From Deltaproteobacteria bacterium (GTDB lineage: Bacteria > Desulfobacterota > Binatia > DP-6), in NCBI GenBank assembly GCA_005879245.1, contig VBLA01000223.1:1-14886 (forward strand): a DNA stretch of 14,886 nucleotides, given 5' to 3'. Positions 8,284 to 14,886 of this stretch are shown here, in pieces. The translations under genes were made by a program, and so were the position numbers. Below the pieces are notes generated by a model. It saw only the letters and a list, made by a program, of their open reading frames with translations. It did no database searches and was not told where the DNA came from. How positions within the stretch are numbered: the stretch's first letter is position 1; each line of letters starts with the position of its first letter.

Positions 8284-8305
8284 CCCACGGCGCACGGTGG
8301 GGGTC
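8284..8305 (+). terminator. Possible weak hairpin after the cysteine-repeat gene
   Basis: Directly after the stop codon, CCCAC (8284-8288) can pair with GTGGG (8297-8301) around an eight-base loop. There is no T-tract. It may slow transcription or shield the mRNA 3' end, but this is weak evidence. Confidence 0.2.
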
Positions 8306-8353
8306 GACAGCCAGGGATGACATCGTGGTAGGATCGTCGCGGAGATCCGGGCG

Positions 8354-8734
8354 GTGCCGCTGCAGCTCGACCACCTCATCCTCGCGGTGAACGACCCGAA
8401 GAAGAGCGTCGATTTCTACACTCGTGTCCTCGGTTTCACCTCCGAGGGGCAGCGCGAGCCCTTCTCCGTCGTGCGCGTCACGCCCGACCTCGTCCTGCAG
8501 CTCGCGCCCTGGGGCACCAAGGGAGGCGAGCACCTGGCGTTCGCGATGACCCGCGGCGAGTTCGAGGACGTCTTCGGTCGGGTGCGGGCGGCCGGGATCG
8601 CGTACGGTGACGGGTTCGACTCCGTCGGCAACATGCGCGGCCCGGGAGAGGCGTCGGGTGCGAAGGGCGCGAGCAAGTCGGTGTACTTCTTCGATCCGAG
8701 CCAGCACCTGATCGAGATCACGTACTACGGCTAG
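8354..8734 (+). CDS. VOC-superfamily protein (glyoxalase/dioxygenase fold)
   Basis: A 126-residue single VOC domain made of two beta-alpha-beta-beta-beta modules. The N-terminal motif is LDHLILAVNDPKKSVDFYTR, with FYTRVLGF completing the first helix-turn, and the C-terminal motif is YFFDPSQHLIEITYYG. The usual metal-binding positions are present: His7, His60 (in GEHLAF) and Glu121 (in IEI). It is probably an active metalloenzyme of the glyoxalase I / fosfomycin-resistance / extradiol dioxygenase superfamily, but the reaction cannot be told from the sequence. The start is a GTG at 8354 with GGAG nine bases upstream. No signal peptide is visible, so it should be cytoplasmic, unlike both neighbours. 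It lies 70 bases after the cysteine-repeat gene and may share its transcript. Confidence 0.9.
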   Translation: MPLQLDHLILAVNDPKKSVDFYTRVLGFTSEGQREPFSVVRVTPDLVLQLAPWGTKGGEHLAFAMTRGEFEDVFGRVRAAGIAYGDGFDSVGNMRGPGEASGAKGASKSVYFFDPSQHLIEITYYG

Positions 8735-8744
8735 GGCAGGTCGC

Positions 8745-8760
8745 GCGCCGCTTGCGGCGC
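8745..8760 (+). terminator. Hairpin downstream of the VOC gene, terminator-like
   Basis: GCGCCG (8745-8750) pairs perfectly with CGGCGC (8755-8760) around the loop CTTG, ten bases after the VOC stop. No T-tract follows, so intrinsic termination is uncertain. The position and strength still make it a candidate transcript end. Confidence 0.35.
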
Positions 8761-8932
8761 ATGTGACCGAAATGACCACCCGTGCGGCCGTTCGTCGCCG
8801 GAGGAGCGGCGCCCCCAAGTCCCCGAAGCTGCTCGACGCGCGACGTCGGGCGCACCGCGTGCACTGTGCATGATGCGATGACACCAGGCGTCTCCGCGCC
8901 CTGCACGCCGGTTGCATGTACTCCGTCCCCAA

Positions 8933-9937
8933 ATGCTGAACGTCTCGCAGTGGCGACGGATGCCGTTCGTGTTCCGTGTGCTCGTGCTCGCGGCACTCCT
9001 CCTGCGAGTCTCCGCGACGGCCGCGCGCGCGTACGACTGCCGCGGCTCGTTCTTCGGGTGCAGCCACAAGGGACAGAAGCTCCACAAGCAGCTCGTCCGC
9101 CAGTGCCAGGGCGTCTGTCGCACGTACTACGACCGCTGCACCACCGCCTTCAACAAGGGACGGATTCGCACGCGCTGCTGGAAGGACATGGTGGCCACCT
9201 GCCTCACCGCGGGCGGCACCTGCTCCTACACCTGCGACGACGCGAACCCGTGCCCCACGGGCAAGCAGTGCGTCGACGGGCAGTGCATCCTCGACCCGCC
9301 GGACCGCTGCGGCGGGGGCGTCTGCCCGGCCGACTACCCCAACTGCGGCCCCGACGGGCGCTGTTGGACGAAGCCCTGCGCCGACCTCTGCGGTGCCGGC
9401 TGCTGCGGCGGGAGTTTCCCGATCTGCGGCGGTGACGGGCTCTGCCATCCGCCCGATGCGTGTGGCGACGGGACCTGCCCGGCCGACTACCCGCACTGCG
9501 GCACCGACGGCCGCTGCTGGTCCAGGGCGTGCGACAACCTCTGCGGCGCCGACAACTGCTGCGGCGGTGACCATCCCATCTGCAAGAGCGACGGGCTCTG
9601 CTATCCCGATGGTCCCACGGGTGGGGGTGGCGGCGTGCCGACCGACCTCCCGCCGGGGAACTACACGGTCTCCATGTGCGTCAGCGGGTACGTGTCGCTG
9701 CCCTGTCAGGTGGTGGGGTCGATCCCGTTCCACGGCGTCGCGCTGTTCCAGACCGCGCTCAACACGGTGATCAACCAGTGGCTGGCCGCCACCGCCGGCC
9801 TGCCCGACTGCACGCGCGGCGCCACCACCTACTCGCCGTACGACGGCTCGAGCTTCACCGTCACCTTCTCGGTCACGTGCAGCTCGCCCGCCGGCTCGGT
9901 CTCCGAGACCGTCAACATCACGGTCCAGCACACTTAG
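8933..9937 (+). CDS. Exported cysteine-rich mosaic protein with tandem CxxDGxC repeats
   Basis: I take ATG 8933 (334 residues); ATG 8960 is an equally possible start, and neither has a good ribosome-binding site. The signal peptide is MPFVFRVLVLAALLLRVSA with a TAARA cleavage region before YDC. Four parts follow. First is a basic N-terminal segment with C-x3-C-x6-C-x12-C-x7-C-x6-C. Second is a short CPTGKQCVDGQC element. Third are two 51-residue tandem repeats, each with CPADYPxCGxDGRCW then CCGGxxPICxxDGLC. Last, after a GGGGG linker, is a Thr/Ser/Val-rich tail of about 100 residues that looks like a beta-sandwich. No catalytic motif is visible. A surface, adhesive or binding role is inference. 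It resembles the 6538 gene only in being exported and cysteine-rich and in its C-x3-C opening module. Confidence 0.8.
   Translation: MLNVSQWRRMPFVFRVLVLAALLLRVSATAARAYDCRGSFFGCSHKGQKLHKQLVRQCQGVCRTYYDRCTTAFNKGRIRTRCWKDMVATCLTAGGTCSYTCDDANPCPTGKQCVDGQCILDPPDRCGGGVCPADYPNCGPDGRCWTKPCADLCGAGCCGGSFPICGGDGLCHPPDACGDGTCPADYPHCGTDGRCWSRACDNLCGADNCCGGDHPICKSDGLCYPDGPTGGGGGVPTDLPPGNYTVSMCVSGYVSLPCQVVGSIPFHGVALFQTALNTVINQWLAATAGLPDCTRGATTYSPYDGSSFTVTFSVTCSSPAGSVSETVNITVQHT
9308..9610 (+). repeat. Two tandem 51-aa (153-bp) cysteine-rich repeats
   Basis: Copy one starts at 9308 and copy two at 9461. Each contains two subunits of the pattern C-x4-P-x-C-x2-D-G-x-C, so four related knots occur in a row. 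Bases around CCGGCCGACTAC are conserved between copies, suggesting a more recent duplication than the array in the 6538 gene. Confidence 0.85.
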
Positions 9938-10001
9938 AGCGCCGAACGCTTCCGTCGATCGAGGACGGCGGCGTGGCGGCGCGAATCGAAGCGGAGACGG
10001 C

Positions 10002-10026
10002 GCCTGCGCGCCCGCGGACCGCAGGC
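10002..10026. terminator. Hairpin between convergent genes, possible bidirectional terminator
   Basis: GCCTGCG (10002-10008) pairs with CGCAGGC (10020-10026) around an 11-base GC-rich loop. It lies four bases beyond the stop of the leftward ABC exporter gene and about 65 bases past the rightward mosaic gene. There is no T-run on either side, so this is only a candidate. Confidence 0.35.
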
Positions 10027-10030
10027 CGAT

Positions 10031-11678
10031 CTAGATCGCCTCCAGCTCCACCTCGAGCGCCTGCTGGCGGAAGAGGTCAGGATACACCCGCCCGCGCGCG
10101 AGCAGCGACTCGTGGTCGCCCACCTCCGCGATCGCCCCGTCGTCGAGCACGACGATCAGGTCCGCTTCCTTCACCGTCGTGATGCGATGGGCGACCAGGA
10201 TGGTCGTCCGCTCGCGAAAGAACTCGCGTAGGCGATCGAGCATCTCGCGCTCCGTCGCCGCGTCGACGCTCGAGAGCGCATCGTCCAGCACCACGACCTG
10301 CGGGGCGCGGACGAGCACGCGCGCCAAGGCGACGCGCTGCTTCTGTCCGCCGGAGAGGGTCACGCCGCGCTCGCCGACGATGGTCTCGAGGCCGGCCGGC
10401 ATCTCGGCCAGGTCGCGCGTCAGGCCGGCGGCGCGCACCGCCCACTCGACGCGCTCCCGCCCGTCGCCGTCGAGCGCGAAGGCGACGTTCTCGCGAATCG
10501 TCCCGGAGAAGAGAAACGGATCCTGCTGCACGAGCCCCACCTGACGGCGGAGCCACGGGAGCGGAAGCGAGCGGACGTCGCGGCCGTCGAGGCAGACGCT
10601 TCCCGCCTCGACGTCGAAGAGCCGCGGCAGGAGCTGGACCAGGGCCGTCTTGCCGGCGCCGGTGCGTCCCACGATCGCGATGGTGCGGCCGGCGGGGACG
10701 ACGAGGTCGATGTCCTTCAGCACCGGCGGCCCGTCGGGCCGCCCCGGGTAGCGGAAGGTCACGCCCCGGAGGGCGACCTCGCCGCGCAGGGACTCGATCG
10801 GCCGCGCCCCGGGCGGGCTCGTGATCGCCGGCGCCACCAGGAAGAGCTCGTTCAGGCGCTGCATCGCCGCGCGGCCGCGCTGGAGCACGGAGAGCATCCA
10901 GCCGAGCGCCGCCGTCGGCCAGGCGAGGAGGTGCAGATACGCGATGAAGGCGACCAGGTCGCCGATCGAGAGATGACCGGCGACCACGCGGCGCCCGCCG
11001 TACCAGAGCACGACGAGCATGCCCACGCCGCCGACCGTGCTCATCACCGGGACGATGAAGCCCCGGAGCCGCGCGAGGCGGAGGTTGTGCTCCTGGAAGC
11101 GCGCGTTCGCTTCGCCGAAGAGCCGAGTCTCGTATGCCTGGCTGGCGTACGCCTTGACGACGTGGATGCCGGAGAGTGTCTGCTGCACGCGGGTGGAGAG
11201 CTCGGCAAGGCCCTCCTGCACCCGGAGCGTGCGCTCCATCAGCAGCCGGCTGGTCCGCTTCACGATGAGGAAGGCCATCGGGTAGACGGCGAGCGCGGCG
11301 ACCGTCAGGCGCGCGTCGATCGAGAGCCACCAGCCGGGACATGAGGTCCCCGGTGTGGCGTTGCTGGTAGAAGGCGAGCGGTAGCGTCTCGAGGTGGGCG
11401 AAGAGGTCGTTCCGGAGCTCGTACTCGATGTCGCGCCCGACGTTGAAGATGACGAAGCGGGAGAAGGTCCGCACCACGCCGCCCACCACGGCGATGACGA
11501 CGACGAGGCCGAGGTAGCGGGCGAGCTGCCGGGGCCCGGCGCCGGCCGCGATCCCGTCGACCGCCTGCTTGTAGAGGCAGGGGATCGTCATGCTGAGGGT
11601 GGTCGCCGCGACCAGGCAGGCGATGCCGCCCAGGTAGCGGAGGCGGTGGCGGCGGAGGTAGCCCCAGAGGCGCGACAT
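10031..11678 (-). pseudogene. ABC exporter half-transporter (MdlA/MsbA-like), frameshifted with apparent internal deletion
   Basis: Fused membrane and ATPase domains of a type IV ABC exporter. From ATG 11678, about 117 codons give TM1-2 and the family motif HTGDLMSRL (ending near 11330). The expected continuation appears only in another frame from about 11329 (WLSIDARLTVAALAVYP) and runs to the stop at 10031-10033. In relatives, a stretch including the NDV-type segment and the start of TM3 separates these motifs. About 35-45 residues are therefore missing and the frame has shifted. The ATPase half looks intact: Walker A GRTGAGKT (about 10646-10669), Q-loop QQDPFLFSG, signature LSGGQKQR, Walker B VVVLDDALSSVD and H-loop VAHRIT. 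The residue after the Walker B Asp is Asp rather than the catalytic Glu, as in MdlA-like and heterodimeric exporters. No partner half-transporter is adjacent. Substrate is unknown. Confidence 0.82.
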
Positions 11679-11974
11679 CGAACCCGGGACTCTAGCGACG
11701 GGCGGCGACCTGACGCAACGGCACGCGCTTCGCCGAGCGGGCCGGCAGGCGCCATGGCGCGCGCGGACTCACGTGCGACTGCCTGCCGAGGGCCGGCGCT
11801 CACTATTTTGACGCGACGGGTACGGCGCTGCGCAGCGCGTTCGGCCGGAGCCGCATGCGGGCCGCGTGGAGGCGACGGCGACAGCACGAAGAAACTGCCG
11901 CGACCGAGGCGTTCCGCCACCGGCACGCGCCCTGCTTCACGCAGCCCCGGGCAACGGACGGGCGGGAGGCGCGG
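11679..11974. other. Divergent spacer between the ABC exporter and ACP genes
   Basis: This 296-bp spacer must contain the promoters of both flanking genes. The only AT-rich patch is around 11806-11816 (ACTATTTTGAC), which contains a TTGACG that could be a rightward -35. I see no matching -10 at 17 bases, so I do not call a promoter. In-frame codons upstream of the ACP start are rich in Arg and His and show no conserved domain. Confidence 0.4.
11964..11969 (+). promoter_or_regulatory. Ribosome-binding site deciding the ACP start at 11975
   Basis: GGGAGG lies five bases before ATG 11975. It favours this start over the in-frame upstream ATG at 11855, which would add 40 residues without domain similarity, and over the later ATG at 11990. 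Confidence 0.75.
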
Positions 11975-12571
11975 ATGAACGACCGGCGGATGTCCGGGGG
12001 GCTTGAGGCGGCGGGTGCTGTGCGACGCGAACCGAGCGTGAAACCGGGAGCCGAGCATGGCTTCGTCGAGCGGGCTGTGCGCCGGCTGGTCGCGGAGAGT
12101 CTCGGCGTCGACGGCGACGAGCTCTCGCTCGACGTGTCCCTCGTCGACGACCTGGCCGCCGACTCGCTCGATCTGCTCGAGGTCGGGCTCACGCTCGAGG
12201 CCGACTTCGGCCTCTCGATTCCGGAGCAGACCCTCGCGCGCGTGCGCACGTACGGCGACCTCGTCGACACCGTGCTCACGCTCGTGCGGGTGCGCCGTGA
12301 ACGGCAGATCGGCGAGCCGGTTCTCGTCGCGGCCCGCGTGGTGCCCGCCCGGGGCGGCGCGATCGAGCGCGCCGGCTGGCTCACTCCCTACGTGGCGCAG
12401 TCGATCGGCGAAGATGCCCGTCGGGCAGGGCAGGGGGCGCGCCTCGAGCTCGGCGTCGGCTCCGGCACCAGCGACGCCCACCTGGCACGCGTCGTCGAGC
12501 AGTTCGCCTGGCTCTCCGCCCACGGCATCGACGTGAAGGTCTCGCGCAAGCCCGGCGCCGAGGCCGCCTGA
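11975..12571 (+). CDS. Acyl carrier protein with a ~85-residue C-terminal extension
   Basis: The 198-residue protein has a typical carrier domain at about residues 28-107. The phosphopantetheine site is Ser64 in AADSLDLLE, followed by an acidic recognition helix (EADFGLSIPEQ) and the final YGDLVDTVLTLV helix. After modification by a 4'-phosphopantetheinyl transferase it should carry acyl chains as thioesters in fatty-acid-type chemistry. Standard ACPs end at about 80 residues. Here an extra segment of about 85 residues follows, containing LTPYVAQSIGEDARR and LELGVGSGTSDAHLARVV, which look like a small alpha/beta module that I do not recognise. No fatty-acid or polyketide synthesis genes are adjacent, so its pathway is open. 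The start is set by a strong ribosome-binding site. The carrier domain is clear; the role of the tail is unknown. Confidence 0.87.
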   Translation: MNDRRMSGGLEAAGAVRREPSVKPGAEHGFVERAVRRLVAESLGVDGDELSLDVSLVDDLAADSLDLLEVGLTLEADFGLSIPEQTLARVRTYGDLVDTVLTLVRVRRERQIGEPVLVAARVVPARGGAIERAGWLTPYVAQSIGEDARRAGQGARLELGVGSGTSDAHLARVVEQFAWLSAHGIDVKVSRKPGAEAA

Positions 12572-12580
12572 CGCACGCGC

Positions 12581-12603
12581 CGCGGGCGATCCCGGGGCCC
12601 GCG
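12581..12603 (+). terminator. Hairpin downstream of the ACP gene, terminator-like
   Basis: CGCGGGC (12581-12587) pairs with GCCCGCG (12597-12603) around a nine-base loop, ten bases after the ACP stop and 33 bases before the tilS start. No T-tract follows. It could separate the ACP and tilS transcripts only partly, or act on mRNA stability. Confidence 0.35.
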
Positions 12604-12635
12604 CACCGGGCGCGCGTCGGGTATAGGATGGGCCC

Positions 12636-14012
12636 GTGCCCGGAGAACGGCCAGCGCTCGTCCGCAAGCTGGCGACCGCGCTCGACGGTCCCGGCGCCCC
12701 GCGCGCCGGCGAGCACCTCCTCGTTGCCGTCTCGGGCGGCCCCGACTCGACCGCCCTGCTCGTGGCGCTCGCTGAGCTCGCGTCGACCCTCCGTCTCGCC
12801 GTCACGGCGGCCCACGTGGACCACGGGCTCCGCGGGGCGGAGGGTGCCGCCGAGGCGGCTCGGGTCGGCGTCCTCGCCGGGCGCCTCGGTGTGCCGTTCG
12901 TCTCGCGCGCCGTCGCCCTCGCCCCTGGCCCCGGGCTCGAGGCGCGCGCGCGCCGTGCGCGGTATGGCGCCCTCGCCGCGATGGCGGCCGAGGCGCGCGC
13001 GACGCGCATCGTGACCGCCCACACGCAGGATGACCAGGTCGAGACCCTCCTCCAGCGGCTCCTCCGCGGTACCGGACGTCGCGGGCTCGGAGGCATGCGC
13101 CCGGTCCGCGGTGCGCTCTTCCGGCCGCTCCTCGCCGTCACCCGCACCGACGTGCGGCGGTTCCTCGCCGAGCGGAACCTCCCGTTCGCCATCGACCGGA
13201 CCAATGCCGACCTCCGCCACACGCGCAACCGGATCCGCCGCCTCGTCGTGCCGTTCCTGCGCGCGGAGTTCAATCCGCGTCTCGACGGCGCCCTCGCCGC
13301 GCTGGCCGAGCGACTACGCGACGAGGACGACTTCCTCGACGCCGTGGCGGCCGCGCGGGCCGCGACGTTCGCCCGAGGCGCCGCGCTCGGCACCGCGATC
13401 GTCGACGAGCCGCGGGCACTCGCCCGACGGATCGTGCGCGCCTGGCTCGAGCGGGAGGCGCGATGCAGCGTCACCGCGCTCCACGTCGAGCGCGTCCTTC
13501 AGCTCGCGGCCGGAGACCGCCCCGGCGCGGTCGCGGTACCCGGACCGGCCCGCGTCGTCCGCGAGGGAGACGTCCTCGTCCGCCGCCCGGGACGCCAGGC
13601 CACGCCGGCGACGCTGCTCCGCGCGATCGCGCCCGGCGAGACCATCGTGCATCCCGCCGGCGCCTGGCGCATTTCTCTCTCCCGGCCACGCGCCCGGCAG
13701 ACGAACGAGGAACGACCTGCCAACCGCCGCCATGCCCTCTTCGACGCCGAGGTCCTGGCCGGAGCACTCGCCGTTCGCTCTCCCCGCGCCGGCGACCGCG
13801 TCCACCTCCTGCACGGCGGCACGCGGAAGCTCCAGGACATCCTCGTCGACGCCAAGGTCCCCCGCGAGCAGCGCCCCGCCGTCCCGGTCCTCGTGGCCGA
13901 CGACGACATCCTCTGGGTCGCCGGCCTCGCCCGCGGTCGCAGCGCCCCCATCAGCCCAGCCACCCGCCACATCATCGAAGCGGTGCTCGACGCTCCAGAA
14001 ACGGTGTGTTAG
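12636..14012 (+). CDS. tilS: tRNA(Ile)-lysidine synthase TilS
   Basis: An essential cytoplasmic enzyme that uses ATP to attach lysine to C34 of tRNA-Ile(CAT), making lysidine so that the tRNA reads AUA and is charged with isoleucine. The 458 residues show the PP-loop ATPase motif SGGPDS (33-38) and HVDHGLRG (60-67). They also show the tRNA/ATP motif TAHTQDDQVETLLQRLLRGT (127-146) and the DRTN...RNRIRR pair (187-202). The C-terminal TilS domain carries KLQDILVDAKVPREQRPAVP and ILWVAGLARG, so this is a full-length long-form TilS. The start is a GTG at 12636; an AGGATGGG stretch upstream could serve as the ribosome-binding site. ftsH follows after 36 bases, the tilS-ftsH order seen in many bacteria, so both are probably co-transcribed. 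No sign of damage. Confidence 0.96.
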   Translation: MPGERPALVRKLATALDGPGAPRAGEHLLVAVSGGPDSTALLVALAELASTLRLAVTAAHVDHGLRGAEGAAEAARVGVLAGRLGVPFVSRAVALAPGPGLEARARRARYGALAAMAAEARATRIVTAHTQDDQVETLLQRLLRGTGRRGLGGMRPVRGALFRPLLAVTRTDVRRFLAERNLPFAIDRTNADLRHTRNRIRRLVVPFLRAEFNPRLDGALAALAERLRDEDDFLDAVAAARAATFARGAALGTAIVDEPRALARRIVRAWLEREARCSVTALHVERVLQLAAGDRPGAVAVPGPARVVREGDVLVRRPGRQATPATLLRAIAPGETIVHPAGAWRISLSRPRARQTNEERPANRRHALFDAEVLAGALAVRSPRAGDRVHLLHGGTRKLQDILVDAKVPREQRPAVPVLVADDDILWVAGLARGRSAPISPATRHIIEAVLDAPETVC

Positions 14013-14048
14013 CATGCTTGACAACGTTCCCGTGTCCGTGGTGTGTGC

Positions 14049-14886
<838 letters not shown>

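Noticed and set aside
6592..8379. 595-codon minus-strand open frame opposite the cysteine-repeat gene
   Set aside because: Its Ala/Arg-rich translation mirrors the repeat codons of the plus strand. The plus strand has a signal peptide, a strong ribosome-binding site and regular cysteine spacing.
8192..9931. 579-codon minus-strand open frame crossing the VOC and mosaic genes
   Set aside because: It overlaps two genes with recognisable plus-strand features and shows no family motif of its own.
11588..13474. 628-codon minus-strand open frame over the ACP and tilS genes
   Set aside because: Its Ser/Arg/Ala composition is typical of a shadow frame; ACP and TilS motifs on the plus strand are unambiguous.
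496..14012. Functional link between the CAT-anticodon tRNA remnant and tilS, which modifies tRNA-Ile(CAT)
   Set aside because: They lie 12 kb apart, the remnant is incomplete, and its identity (Met or Ile2) cannot be settled; proximity is probably coincidence.
14018..14046. TTGACA at 14018-14023 as a -35 box for an ftsH promoter
   Set aside because: The hexamer is perfect, but no TATAAT-like sequence lies 16-18 bases downstream (GTGTGT there), and the tilS-ftsH gap is only 36 bases, which suits co-transcription.

Overview
The window is GC-rich bacterial chromosome. It has strong G/C preference at third codon positions, GTG and TTG starts, and a Gram-negative envelope toolkit: an RND pump with a lipoprotein adaptor and an outer-membrane channel. 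No gene here fixes the taxonomy. Secreted cysteine-rich repeat proteins, a lone MdlA-like ABC exporter and the tilS-ftsH pair would suit an uncultured deltaproteobacterial-type lineage (Myxococcota, Desulfobacterota or Binatota-like), but that is inference. Intergenic hairpins lack T-tracts, as is common in such GC-rich genomes.

Layout. Positions 1-331 hold the 3' end of an unrecognised plus-strand gene whose codon use is less GC-biased than the rest. A 400-bp gap follows, containing a sequence that looks like the 3' half of a CAT-anticodon tRNA with no 5' half. From 6048 down to 733 runs a minus-strand tripartite efflux operon: TolC-family channel (frameshifted, with an apparent internal deletion), HlyD-family lipoprotein adaptor, and RND permease. 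After a 490-bp divergent spacer come three plus-strand genes: a 581-aa exported protein made of eleven ~48-aa six-cysteine repeats, a small VOC-fold (glyoxalase/dioxygenase superfamily) protein, and a second exported cysteine-rich mosaic protein. Convergent to these, 11678-10031 on the minus strand, is an ABC exporter half-transporter that is also broken by an apparent internal deletion with frameshift. Finally, on the plus strand, come an acyl carrier protein with an unusual C-terminal extension, tilS (essential tRNA-Ile lysidine synthase), and the 5' part of ftsH, which runs off the right edge.

How the genes relate. The TolC/adaptor/RND genes would form one trans-envelope pump, and the proton-relay residues of the permease are intact. 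tilS-ftsH is a widely conserved housekeeping pair, so the right end is core genome. The middle (6.5-10 kb) is accessory-like secreted material. The most distinctive element is the eleven-repeat protein. Its cysteine spacing is mirror-symmetric (3-10-9-10-4), which predicts a chain of alpha-hairpins each stapled by three nested disulfides. The last repeat has lost exactly the two cysteines that this model pairs with each other. The second oddity is that two separate genes (the TolC channel and the ABC exporter) carry the same kind of lesion, a loss of roughly 40 codons with a change of frame near the 5' end. This is either true pseudogenisation or an assembly artefact.
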